Below, in pieces: positions 15,816 through 23,594 of a stretch of DNA of 40,272 nt. The stretch comes from Magnetococcales bacterium. Lineage in GTDB: Bacteria; Pseudomonadota; Magnetococcia; Magnetococcales; Magnetaquicoccaceae. The translations under genes were made by a program, and so were the position numbers. How positions within the stretch are numbered: the first letter of the stretch is position 1; each line of letters begins with the position of its first letter. A model generated the notes under the pieces. The model was not told where the DNA came from and did no database searches. It saw nothing but the letters and a program-made list of their open reading frames with translations. The DNA lies in contig JAANAU010000030.1 in assembly GCA_011089965.1 (NCBI GenBank), forward strand, positions 1-40,272, read 5' to 3'.

Positions 15816-16397
15816 TCAAAATTCACCCTTGGCGGCCTGCGTCATCAGCTCCTTGATGACGTTCCGAATTCTGAGTGCCTCCTTTCTGAGTTCAGGTGGC
15901 AGCTCTTTGCCGCCGTGAATCATCATGTCCAGATTCATCGAATAGAGCCACAATTTGCCCTGTTTGTCACGCACCAGAGCGATGCGGCAGGGCATGAATG
16001 CCGTATAGGCATCCTGATAATCGGCCATCATTTTGCCAACGCGCGCATCGCAAAACGACAGGAACTCCACATGCCGATAGGGTTGACCGGTCACCGCTTC
16101 CACCTGTTTGTAAAAGGCGGCTTCGCCCACAAACAGGAAATTCTTTGCCGATGCCAGGCTTTTCAAAGACTCCTTGATATCGTTCGGGGTCAGATCCGGA
16201 TTTTCCACCGGCACGGCCCAGGTCATGGCCACTCCGGGATCCAGCGTCTCCAGCAGGCGGTTGGCAAAATCCATATACATCGGCATATATCCCGGGTCCA
16301 TTTGGCTCAGTTTCGGTGCCACTTTGGCATACCCATATCCAGTGCCAAGCAGTGTTACCAGGCCGATAATGGCCAGAACATTCTTGATCATCCCCAT
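15816..16397 (-). CDS. DUF302-domain protein
   Basis: This is a 193-residue protein with an N-terminal membrane anchor or signal (MIKNVLAIIGLVTLLGTGYG) and a C-terminal DUF302-type domain: HVEFLSFCDARVGKMMAD, FMPCRIALVRDKQGKLWLYSMNLDMMI. The biochemical role of DUF302 is unknown, but it recurs beside sulfur- and redox-metabolism genes. ATG at 16397 with GGGGAG 6 nt upstream. It is the first gene of the DUF302-fccA-fccB transcript, with a 79-bp gap to fccA. Confidence 0.88.
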   Translation of the reverse strand: MGMIKNVLAIIGLVTLLGTGYGYAKVAPKLSQMDPGYMPMYMDFANRLLETLDPGVAMTWAVPVENPDLTPNDIKESLKSLASAKNFLFVGEAAFYKQVEAVTGQPYRHVEFLSFCDARVGKMMADYQDAYTAFMPCRIALVRDKQGKLWLYSMNLDMMIHGGKELPPELRKEALRIRNVIKELMTQAAKGEF

Positions 16398-16828
16398 GGA
16401 TCTCTCCCCTTGATCGATTGTGTCCGGGAACCCGGCCCGGTTTGGTTTGTCCAATGTATTCATGACATCACACCGTGTCATTCAAAGCATGGGACGCGAG
16501 CTGCGTTTCTGTCAACCCTATAATTTGGTTTTTATTTATTAATATATTTTAATATTTGAATATGTTTATTTTCTTACCATGTATTTCTTTTGTATGAATC
16601 ACGGTTGAACGGTGTGAATATTTTGATGGTAAATATATGAAAATTAAATTTTATTTGTCTACGCTCCCCGGGCATGCACGGCTCTCTCTCATGGCAAATT
16701 TCTGCTGGTGCAGCATGGTGTAGAGTTCTTTTTTATTTACCATTAAAAATTGTACAATAAACAGAAAAAAAATGCATTCTGTCTGGACCTGTTGGGGTGT
16801 GGGCGTTGGAATCCCGTCATGGTTTTGT
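16398..16828. other. AT-rich intergenic region upstream of the sulfur operon
   Basis: No convincing gene is seen. Base composition shifts sharply to AT (about 16515-16660), unlike the GC-rich coding DNA around it. It should hold the promoter and perhaps a long 5' leader for DUF302-fccAB, plus the 3' end of the Nudix transcript. A possible promoter is listed separately. Confidence 0.6.
16632..16661 (-). promoter_or_regulatory. Candidate sigma-70 promoter for DUF302-fccAB
   Basis: On the minus strand, TAGACA (16661-16656, five of six consensus bases) is followed after 18 nt by TATATT (16637-16632, five of six). It would give a leader of about 230 nt before the DUF302 start. A perfect TTGACA nearer the gene (16515-16510) lacks a good -10 partner (CATGCT). 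Confidence 0.4.
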
Positions 16829-17266
16829 TCATTGTGGGAACCAGGGTTGGTTGACGGCACCGAGGTGGACCGGGAAAGGGGTGTCATTCAGCCACGCCAG
16901 CAGGGCTGGTCCGATGGCCGGGTAGAGGGGTGCCCGGGTCAATTCGGCTGGGGTGAGCCAGACCAGTTCACAGGCTTTGGAGTGTTGGGGGTTGATGTGC
17001 GGGGTTCCGGTGGTTTCCACGCGAAAGACCAGGTGGAGGGTGGAGCGATGGGTTTTGGTTTCCGCGATGTATAACAGTTCATGCGGTGTGATCGTCAAGT
17101 TCAGTTCCTCCTGGAATTCGCGGATCAGGCAGGTGTGGAGTTGTTCTTCGGGTTCCAGGTTGCCACCAGGCAGGTTGAGGCGGTCGTGTGGGCCATAGCG
17201 ATAGCGCATGGTCAGAAGCGTTGATTCGCGCAGCACCAGACCGCATGGGCGAATGATCGTGCTCAT
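16829..17266 (-). CDS. Nudix hydrolase
   Basis: This is a compact 145-residue Nudix enzyme. The Nudix box begins GGNLEPEEQLHTC and ends REFQEELNL, with Asn in the position normally held by Gly but all catalytic acidic residues present. Mg-dependent cleavage of a nucleoside-diphosphate-linked substrate is expected; the substrate is not predictable. Its start overlaps the stop of the YkgJ-type gene upstream by 4 bp, so the two are cotranscribed. Confidence 0.92.
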   Translation of the reverse strand: MSTIIRPCGLVLRESTLLTMRYRYGPHDRLNLPGGNLEPEEQLHTCLIREFQEELNLTITPHELLYIAETKTHRSTLHLVFRVETTGTPHINPQHSKACELVWLTPAELTRAPLYPAIGPALLAWLNDTPFPVHLGAVNQPWFPQ

Positions 17267-18132
17267 GGGGTATCCGGGGGCGTGGTTTGCGGTTTGGGTT
17301 TGACGGCCATTTTCTTGTCTCCGAACAGGATGGATTTCAGCCAGTCAAAGGCGAATTCCAGCATGGCTTCGTCATCGTTTCGGATCTGTTCAATGGTTTC
17401 TTCGGGGATATCGAACCGTTGCAGGAAGGTGGATTCAAACACGAAGCGTCGGAACTCTTCCGGGTTGGTACAGGCCATGTAGAAGAATTCGGACAGTTTG
17501 ATGGAGGTATTCACTTCGTCGCCGGCGGAGCGGCGTTTCAGGATCAGGTCCATCCATCCGGCGTTATGGAGGTCGTAGCCATCAGATCCCTGGTCGGTGC
17601 GCCACTCTTCCACGCTCCATTCTTGGGTTTCCTGATGGCCTTGGCAATAGGACTCTTTGACCAGGTAGTAGAAGGTTTCGTTATGGGTTGTTTGTTCTTT
17701 ATGCATCAATGCCAGGCCGATGGGGTAGTAGCGGCAGGCGACCGGGCGGTCGGAGTAGACCGAGCATCCTTGTGGGGTATTGAAGGGGCATTTACCTGTT
17801 TCCGGGTCCATACGGATCAAGGGGACCGGGAGTTGTCCTTTGGTCAGGGTATAGGGTGTGGCGTATTGGTAGAGGAATTCGTCGGCGGTCAGGTTGAGTC
17901 GTTTGCGCAGTCGCAGCATATCGTAGGGGGTCAGGATGATTTCGATATGGGCGCAGCAGGCATTGAAGCAGGCGATTTCCGGGTGGCAGCGGAAGCAGAA
18001 TCGGCTTTGATCATTCATTTGCACCGGGTGGAGTACATTACGCACTTCCCGGGGCATGGTACGCATTTCCGGTTCCAGGTGCAGGGCCTGGTCGCGATCT
18101 GCGATGTAGTCGTGGTCCTGGTGTTCGTTCAT
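17263..18132 (-). CDS. YkgJ-family cysteine-cluster protein
   Basis: This is a 289-residue cytoplasmic protein with the Cys-rich pattern of YkgJ/CxxCxxCC proteins: RFCFRCHPEIACFNACCAHI near residues 45-64 and GKCPFNTPQGCSVYSDRPVA followed by CRYYP at about 114-140. These cysteines probably bind Zn or an Fe-S cluster. The C-terminal half is helical and ends in a charged Lys/Pro tail. I start it at the ATG at 18132 after a GGGAAG site; the in-frame extension to 18225 would run into the dispersed repeat. No precise function is known for the family. Confidence 0.88.
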   Translation of the reverse strand: MNEHQDHDYIADRDQALHLEPEMRTMPREVRNVLHPVQMNDQSRFCFRCHPEIACFNACCAHIEIILTPYDMLRLRKRLNLTADEFLYQYATPYTLTKGQLPVPLIRMDPETGKCPFNTPQGCSVYSDRPVACRYYPIGLALMHKEQTTHNETFYYLVKESYCQGHQETQEWSVEEWRTDQGSDGYDLHNAGWMDLILKRRSAGDEVNTSIKLSEFFYMACTNPEEFRRFVFESTFLQRFDIPEETIEQIRNDDEAMLEFAFDWLKSILFGDKKMAVKPKPQTTPPDTP

Positions 18133-18193
18133 CCGTGATCTTCCCTTCTGTCCAATTCGATTGGGTTGTTTTGCAATCGGCAGGGTAAAATGA

Positions 18194-18255
18194 TTGAAAA
18201 AAAAGAGGGGGTCTGGGGGATTCATCCCCCAGGGTTTTAATGTTTTAATGTTTTA
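18194..18255 (+). repeat. Dispersed palindromic repeat, copy B
   Basis: This copy is nearly identical to copy A (118-178) but inverted: A run, GAGGGGGTC, perfect palindrome CTGGGGGAT-TC-ATCCCCCAG (18213-18232), then iterated TTTTAATG. It lies just upstream of the YkgJ-type gene start, so it may lie within that gene's promoter region. Confidence 0.85.
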
Positions 18256-18286
18256 TATTAAAAAAATAAATTTTAAATTTTTTTTG

Positions 18287-18320
18287 TTTAAAAGATTTAA
18301 AAGATTTAAAAGATTTAAAG
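18287..18320. repeat. 9-bp tandem repeat TTTAAAAGA
   Basis: Three full copies and one partial copy of TTTAAAAGA occur in a row in AT-rich intergenic DNA, between the palindromic repeat and the hairpin array. They could be iterated protein-binding sites or a simple slippage tract. Confidence 0.85.
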
Positions 18321-18321
18321 T

Positions 18322-18375
18322 CCCAAGGGCGTTGCCCTTGGATCCCACCAGGGGGGTAACCCCCCTGGACCCCTG
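18322..18375 (-). repeat. Modular hairpin array, inverted two-hairpin copy
   Basis: Two strong palindromes lie in tandem: CCAAGGGC-GTT-GCCCTTGG (18323-18341) and CCAGGGGGG-TAA-CCCCCCTGG (18348-18368), joined by ATCCCA and followed by ACCCCTGATC. Read on the minus strand, order and spacers match the array at 40160-40215 (CCAGGGG hairpin, TGGGAT spacer, CCAAGGGC hairpin), so this is the same repeat family in the opposite orientation. It lies downstream of the aprA terminator. Confidence 0.8.
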
Positions 18376-18473
18376 ATCATTTCATCCATGACTCGCCTGA
18401 CTCCCCCCCCCCCGCCTGACTCCCCGATTATCTCATGACTGAATAAAAAAAATCATCACATAATCCAAAAAAA
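18376..18473. other. Intergenic remainder with C-run and short direct repeat
   Basis: Between the hairpin array and the aprA terminator there is a run of twelve C flanked by two copies of CGCCTGACTCCCC, then AT-rich DNA. No gene is seen. The homopolymer is a likely site of sequencing error or slippage. Confidence 0.5.
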
Positions 18474-18499
18474 AGCGCGGCCCGTAAACAGGCCGCGCT
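18474..18499 (-). terminator. Intrinsic terminator after aprA
   Basis: A perfect 9-bp GC-rich stem (AGCGCGGCC / GGCCGCGCT) with an 8-nt loop lies 10 bp after the aprA stop. On the minus strand it is followed by an uninterrupted run of eight T. It is a textbook terminator for the sat-aprBA transcript. Confidence 0.93.
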
Positions 18500-18509
18500 C
18501 GTGACGGTC

Positions 18510-20474
18510 TTACTTGGCAACCAGATCCTTGTGCGCCCGCTTGAATACCTGCCACTCACCCGTGGCCGGATCCATGTAGCTGTTCACAAAACACTTCCAG
18601 TTGGTCTCATCCACGAAGTTGTAGTCCATGTTGTAGTAGAAGCCCGGATAACGGGTCTCCTTACGGAACAACATGTGACGCAAATGGGCCTCACCAGCAA
18701 AGATACGATGATAGTTTTCCCAGGCACGCATCAACTCGTGCAGATCCCGGGCCATCATCTTCTCGGAGTCCTTCTTCAACTCGGTCAACTTGCGCACCGC
18801 AATCTCCATCATGGTGACGCTCGTGGTGTACAAGGTGCCCACACCCGCCACATACTCGTCCATGATCTTCTGAAGACGCGCCTGCAACATGCGCGGGGTG
18901 ATGTAATGAGGATTGACCTCCTCAGCCGTGCTGTAATCCTTGTGCTCCATATAGGTGCGCACCGGCTTGTAAATCTCTTCGGCCAGCTCCTGGGCGGTCT
19001 TGCTCAACGAAGGAACATAATCCTTGTGATCCAACACCCACTGCAACACGGACTTGATGGCAATACGACCCTCGGCATGCGAACCCGAAGAGAACTTGTG
19101 GCCCGAAGCACCCACACCATCACCAGCCGTGAACAAACCCTTGACCGTGGTCATGCGGTTGTAGTTCTTCTGACCCGGCTGCGGATCCTGACCCGGCTTC
19201 GGCGGATGATCGCCCCACTGCCATTCCTGCGGAGCCAGATCCGACGGACCCGTGGTCCAAATGCCGCAACAACCGGAATGGGAACCCAGGAAATAAGGCT
19301 CGGTCGGCATCAGCTCCGAAGGAGTGACCTCCGGCTCGATGTTCTCACCCGCCCACACACCCGCCTGACCAATACACATGTCCAGGAAATCTTCCCAGGC
19401 CTCGGCCTCCAGATGCTTGATCTTCTTCTTGGCCTCCTTGGGACCGAACTCCTCTTCATAAGAGGCAGCCAAAGCCTGCAAGGCAATGTCCGTGCGCATC
19501 AGAATCGGACCGCGACCTTCACGCATCTCTTTCATCATGAGATGGTTGCGCAGGCAGGTGGCCGGAACCTTGGCCAGACCATACGGAGGATAATCCTTGA
19601 GCATCTCCTTGTTGGTCTCCATGTACACATCACCGCGTCCATTGGTGGCCTTGGCCTTGAACAACAAGAACCAGGCACCCACCGGACCGTAACCGTCCTT
19701 GAAGCGGGCCGGCACGAAACGGTTCTCCATCATGGTCAACTCGGCACCCGACTGCAATGCCATGGCATAGGTGGAACCCGCATTCCACACCGGATACCAG
19801 GTGCGACCCATACCCTCGGCCACCGAACGGGGACGGAAGACGTTCACCGCACCACCAGCCACCAACAGGATCGCCTTGGCCGTGTAAACATAGATCTTGT
19901 CTTCGCGATTGGAGAAACCCACCGCGCCAGCCACCCGATTCTCTTCCTTGCTGTCCAGAATCAGCTTGACGATGAAGACACGCTCCTGAATGTTCTCCAT
20001 GCCCAATGCTTTCTTGGCAGCTTCGGCCACAATGGTCTTGTAGCTCTCACCATTGATCATGATCTGCCACTTGCCGGAACGAACCGGCATACCGCCATCC
20101 TTCAAGGATTTCTCTTCGTCACCCGGCTGCTTCCAGATTGGCAGACCCCACTCCTCGAACAGATCCACCGAATTGTCCACATGCCGACCCACGTCGCAGC
20201 ACAGGTCGTCACGGGTGATGCCCATCAGGTCATTGGCCACCATGCGGGCATAGTCCGCCGGATCCTGGTTGCCCAGATAGGTGTTGATGGCCGACAAACC
20301 CTGAGCCACAGCACCGGAACGCTCCATGGCCGCCTTGTCCACCAAACGCACACGAATGCCCGGCGGCAGCCAGCGCATCAGTTCATAAGCCGCACCACAC
20401 GCGGCCATGCCACCACCGATGATCAGAATGTCGGTGTCAATGGTCTCAATATCGGGATTCCCAAAGCTTCCCAT
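18510..20474 (-). CDS. aprA: Adenylylsulfate reductase, alpha subunit
   Basis: AprA is the FAD-containing catalytic subunit of APS reductase, which interconverts APS and sulfite plus AMP in the cytoplasm. The FAD-binding motif TDILIIGGGMAACGAAYEL lies near residues 14-32. Active-site regions typical of AprA are seen at RSGAVAQGLSAINTYLGNQ and HSGCCGIWTTGPSD, and the flavin-contacting GDGVGASGHKFSSGSHAEGR lies further on. ATG at 20474 after AGGAG; 654 residues, full length. With sat on the same strand and sulfide or thiosulfate genes nearby, it probably works in the oxidative direction. Its membrane partner (QmoABC or AprM) is not in the window. Confidence 0.97.
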   Translation of the reverse strand: MGSFGNPDIETIDTDILIIGGGMAACGAAYELMRWLPPGIRVRLVDKAAMERSGAVAQGLSAINTYLGNQDPADYARMVANDLMGITRDDLCCDVGRHVDNSVDLFEEWGLPIWKQPGDEEKSLKDGGMPVRSGKWQIMINGESYKTIVAEAAKKALGMENIQERVFIVKLILDSKEENRVAGAVGFSNREDKIYVYTAKAILLVAGGAVNVFRPRSVAEGMGRTWYPVWNAGSTYAMALQSGAELTMMENRFVPARFKDGYGPVGAWFLLFKAKATNGRGDVYMETNKEMLKDYPPYGLAKVPATCLRNHLMMKEMREGRGPILMRTDIALQALAASYEEEFGPKEAKKKIKHLEAEAWEDFLDMCIGQAGVWAGENIEPEVTPSELMPTEPYFLGSHSGCCGIWTTGPSDLAPQEWQWGDHPPKPGQDPQPGQKNYNRMTTVKGLFTAGDGVGASGHKFSSGSHAEGRIAIKSVLQWVLDHKDYVPSLSKTAQELAEEIYKPVRTYMEHKDYSTAEEVNPHYITPRMLQARLQKIMDEYVAGVGTLYTTSVTMMEIAVRKLTELKKDSEKMMARDLHELMRAWENYHRIFAGEAHLRHMLFRKETRYPGFYYNMDYNFVDETNWKCFVNSYMDPATGEWQVFKRAHKDLVAK

Positions 20475-20534
20475 GTCAAACAATCTCCTTACGCAGGTGA
20501 ATGATGGATGCAAATTCTGGTCGGAACAATCGGC

Positions 20535-20969
20535 TTACGCGCCCACTTTGGGCAGATCTGCGGTGGCCAGATTGAAGAAACCCGGATCGTTCAGCTTGGA
20601 CAGATCCGGCGTCGGCTTGCCTGCATAAGGTTCGATGGAGCCTTCAGCCGTGGTGCGAATCGGGAACTTGAACCGCTTGACATTGCCATTGCGGAACTGA
20701 ATCGTCCACATGATGGAATCCGAACCCCGCAACGGGATCACCGCACCACCCATGGGCACGATATCCGCATAGGCCCGCACCTCAATGGCCTGCTGCGGGC
20801 AGATCTTGACACAGGAATAGCACTCCCAACATTGATCCGGCTCCTGATTGAAGGCTCTCATCCGCTCCTTGTCGAGCTTCATCAGGTTGTTGGGGCAGAT
20901 GTACATGCAGGCGGTCTTGTCCTGGCCCTTGCAGCCGTCACACTTGGCATTCATTACGAAACTTGGCAT
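20535..20969 (-). CDS. aprB: Adenylylsulfate reductase, beta subunit
   Basis: AprB is the iron-sulfur subunit that links AprA to its electron partner. Two ferredoxin-type [4Fe-4S] motifs are visible: CDGCKGQDKTACMYICP (residues 10-26) and CWECYSCVKICP (about 47-58). The C-terminal tail that wraps around AprA follows (PYAGKPTPDLSKLNDPGFF). ATG at 20969 after GGAGAAAA; 144 residues. It lies 60 bp upstream of aprA and 84 bp downstream of sat. Confidence 0.97.
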   Translation of the reverse strand: MPSFVMNAKCDGCKGQDKTACMYICPNNLMKLDKERMRAFNQEPDQCWECYSCVKICPQQAIEVRAYADIVPMGGAVIPLRGSDSIMWTIQFRNGNVKRFKFPIRTTAEGSIEPYAGKPTPDLSKLNDPGFFNLATADLPKVGA

Positions 20970-21053
20970 GGATGATTTTCTCCTGATTTGGTTTTTTTGG
21001 TTTCAATCATTTGTGTGTGTCCGTGGCACCGGGTATGGACCCCGTGCGTCCGC

Positions 21054-22271
21054 TCAACCTGTGGCTGCCTTGTGCAGCTTGACTTCCACCTTGTCTCCTT
21101 CATTGAGGCTTGCATAGTAGGCTTGCAGAATCTTCACCACCTCAGGCCGACTGAACTCAGCCGGGGGCTGTTCTCCCTCGGAGAGCATCTTTCTCAACTT
21201 GGTGCCGGAAAGCAACAGACGGTCATCCTTGCTGTGCGGACAGGTCTTCAGCGACGCCATGCCCTGACACTTGTAGCAGTAGAAGGTCCAGTCGATCTTC
21301 AAAGGCCGGGTCTTCAGATCCTGTTCCGAAACTGTATCAAAGATGTGCTGGGCATCGAAAGGTCCATAATAATCCCCGACACCCGCATGATCCCGACCCA
21401 CGATCAAATGGCTGCATCCGTAGTTTTGACGGAATACGGCATGCAACAACGCTTCACGGGGTCCGGCATAACGCATCTCCATCGGATAGCCAGCCTGAAT
21501 GACCGTATCCTTGACAAAATAATTGTCAATCAGCGTGTCAATCGCCTCGGCACGCACTTCCGCCGGAATGTCCCCGGCCTTGAGCTTGCCCAGAATCTGA
21601 TGCACCAATACCCCATCCATGGTCTCCACCGCGATCTTGGCCAGGAATTCGTGGGAACGATGCATCGGGTTGCGGGTCTGGAATGCCGCCACCTGGCTCC
21701 ACCCCTTGGACTCGAACAACTCCCGCGTCTGGGCCGGACGCATGTAGATGTTGCCATACTTGATGGGAAATTCCCCTTCGGACAGAACCTGTACCGGACC
21801 GGCAATGTTGACTTCAGGCTGCTCCATCACCTTTTGAACGCCAGGATGCTCCAGGTCTTCGGTCCCGAAGATCGTCCGGCACTCCAGTCCCTTGTCAATG
21901 GAGTATTTCTCGGTGATGGTGATGATGCCGCGAATCTCGCCGCTCTCCTCATCCACCAAAACCGCCTCTTGACCGATTTTCAGACTGTTGGCCTGACCAT
22001 GGGTCGTGGACAGAGTGACCGGAATCGGCCAGAAGATCCCGTTGGACAACTTCATCCGCTCGCAGACCCCCTGCCAGTCGGCATGACCCATGAAACCATC
22101 CAGCGGGGTGAAGGCCCCAATCCCCAACATGATCAGATCACACGATTCCCGCGAGGTCATCTTGATCTGATCCAGCTCCTTGGCCCGCTTCCTGGCCTCA
22201 TCCAGGGCAATGCCGGTGAGCAGCAGGGGTTTCAATTCACCTCCACCATGAGGGGGGACGAGTTTGGACAT
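21054..22271 (-). CDS. sat: Sulfate adenylyltransferase (ATP sulfurylase)
   Basis: Sat makes ATP and sulfate from APS and pyrophosphate in the oxidative direction, or the reverse in assimilation. Active-site motifs are present: [11 protein letters not shown] at about residues 204-214 and [15 protein letters not shown] Cys cluster [16 protein letters not shown], seen in the zinc-containing homo-oligomeric bacterial form, lies near residue 335. I start at the ATG at 22271 (AGGAG 11 nt upstream); 405 residues. Together with aprBA it forms the cytoplasmic sulfite-to-sulfate branch that conserves energy as ATP. Confidence 0.97.
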   Translation of the reverse strand: MSKLVPPHGGGELKPLLLTGIALDEARKRAKELDQIKMTSRESCDLIMLGIGAFTPLDGFMGHADWQGVCERMKLSNGIFWPIPVTLSTTHGQANSLKIGQEAVLVDEESGEIRGIITITEKYSIDKGLECRTIFGTEDLEHPGVQKVMEQPEVNIAGPVQVLSEGEFPIKYGNIYMRPAQTRELFESKGWSQVAAFQTRNPMHRSHEFLAKIAVETMDGVLVHQILGKLKAGDIPAEVRAEAIDTLIDNYFVKDTVIQAGYPMEMRYAGPREALLHAVFRQNYGCSHLIVGRDHAGVGDYYGPFDAQHIFDTVSEQDLKTRPLKIDWTFYCYKCQGMASLKTCPHSKDDRLLLSGTKLRKMLSEGEQPPAEFSRPEVVKILQAYYASLNEGDKVEVKLHKAATG

Positions 22272-22326
22272 GTGGATCAATTCTCCTTGGGTGAGTTGGC
22301 GGCAGTTGATCGACTGTTTGAGCAAG

Positions 22327-22989
22327 CTAATTTTTTAGTGCAAAAATTTCCTTTATTTCTTTCGCAAGTGCAGCAAGAGCAGCTCCCCGGTGGCTCATGG
22401 CGTCTTTGGCCGCAGGTTCCATGACGGCAAAAGAGATCTCGTGACCGTTCGGAATGAAAACCGGATCGTATCCAAATCCGTTATAACCTTGAGGTTGTTC
22501 AGCAATGCGACCTTCAACCGTGCCGGTGAAGTGGTGGCTGTGGCCGTTGGGCTGGGCCAGAGAGAGGACGCACACAAAGCGCGCCGTGCGGGCCGCGTGC
22601 GGGCGCGCGGCCAGCTCGGTCAGAAGTTTGGTGACATTTTGGGCATCGCTGGCCTGTTCTCCCGCATAGCGGGCGGAATAAACGCCGGGTGCGCCGTTGA
22701 GTCCATCCACCACCAGTCCGGAGTCGTCAGCCAGAGCGGGCAAACCGGTGTATCGGGCCACGCTGCGGGCTTTTTTCTCCGCGTTTTCCAGAAAGGTGGC
22801 ACCATCTTCGATCACCTCCGGACAACCCGCAAAGTCATCCAGTGAGAGCACATGGCCGTCAGGAAGGGCCAGCATCCGTTGGATCTCTTCGAGTTTCTTG
22901 CGGTTGCGGGTAGCGAGGACCAGTTTCAAGGGTGCTGCCTGTTCATCCGAGTGGCGTTTATGGGCATATTCGTATATTCGGATGAACAT
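22327..22989 (-). CDS. rdgB: XTP/dITP diphosphatase (RdgB/HAM1 family)
   Basis: This enzyme removes non-canonical purine triphosphates (dITP, XTP) from the nucleotide pool. Family motifs are [14 protein letters not shown] near residue 23, [20 protein letters not shown] with SARYAG at about 86-111, [13 protein letters not shown], and the C-terminal MSHRGAAL. 220 residues; a 20-residue N-terminal extension precedes the core, and a start closer to the core cannot be excluded. It lies 55 bp upstream of sat, so the housekeeping gene may be read with the sulfur genes. Confidence 0.95.
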   Translation of the reverse strand: MFIRIYEYAHKRHSDEQAAPLKLVLATRNRKKLEEIQRMLALPDGHVLSLDDFAGCPEVIEDGATFLENAEKKARSVARYTGLPALADDSGLVVDGLNGAPGVYSARYAGEQASDAQNVTKLLTELAARPHAARTARFVCVLSLAQPNGHSHHFTGTVEGRIAEQPQGYNGFGYDPVFIPNGHEISFAVMEPAAKDAMSHRGAALAALAKEIKEIFALKN

Positions 22990-23107
22990 GGTGCCCCAAT
23001 TCCATGTTCCGCGTCAAGGATTTTCGCAAGATAAGCGAATTTTTTTCACGCAAGATGGATTTTATTGTCAAAGATCAGGAAAGATCCTTCCAGAACAAAC
23101 AGAAATC

Positions 23108-23410
23108 CTATTTTTCACCGTTTTGGTGACGCGCAGTCCGGATCTGTTCCAGTTCCAGGTAGTGACGTTGACAGTTGAGTTGCAACTCTTTGATTTCACG
23201 TTGGAAACGCGCTTCCATCTTTTTGACCTCCTTCAGGAGGTTCTCTTCCAGGGTTTTGGTCTCATCGGTCCAACGCAGGGTGATGGCTTCGATGAGCAGT
23301 TGTACCACCAGGGTGGCCTGGGCTTCCGTGAACCCGCTGGCCATCAACAGGGTGATGTAGGCGTGGGAGTCAAGGGTCGGGGGGCGGTGGGTCATGGGTG
23401 AGACATCCAT
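23108..23410 (-). CDS. Small coiled-coil protein, DUF1640-like
   Basis: This is a 100-residue protein. Residues about 14-45 (LDSHAYITLLMASGFTEAQA followed by TLVVQLL) resemble the start of DUF1640/CCDC90-type proteins, and the rest is a charged coiled coil (KTLEENLLKEVKKMEARF...). The usual C-terminal transmembrane helix of the family is absent. An alternative ATG at 23395 is five codons in. No ribosome site stands out for either. Function unknown; same strand as rdgB, 118 bp upstream. Confidence 0.7.
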   Translation of the reverse strand: MDVSPMTHRPPTLDSHAYITLLMASGFTEAQATLVVQLLIEAITLRWTDETKTLEENLLKEVKKMEARFQREIKELQLNCQRHYLELEQIRTARHQNGEK

Positions 23411-23429
23411 CTGGTTGAGAGTGTGATTA

Positions 23430-23556
23430 TTAAACCGTACCCATTTCGGGATGCGTCGTTCATGTCAAGGGGGTCCAGGGGCCAATGGCCCTTGGTGGGG
23501 TTTGGGGCAACGCCCCAACAAAACAAATTATACATTCCAGAATGGTTTTGGTTTAA
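23430..23556 (+). repeat. Dispersed hairpin-array repeat, copy 1
   Basis: This repeat starts TTAAACCGTACCCATTTCGG, continues with the hairpins CCAGGGGCCA...TGGCCCTTGG and TTGGGGC-AAC-GCCCCAA, and ends ATGGTTTTGGTTT. A second copy in the same orientation lies at 40124-40272. Copy 1 lacks a 25-bp hairpin module present in copy 2, which leaves a mismatched first hairpin. It is intergenic, between the ABC exporter pair and the DUF1640-like gene. Confidence 0.88.
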
Positions 23557-23594
23557 GTGCTCAAAAACAAACAATCATGAATCATTTTGCATCT

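Noticed and set aside
16651-16887. Small minus-strand open frame (78 codons) in the AT-rich intergenic region
   Set aside because: No ribosome site, no family pattern and composition unlike the neighbouring genes; it overlaps the end of the Nudix gene.
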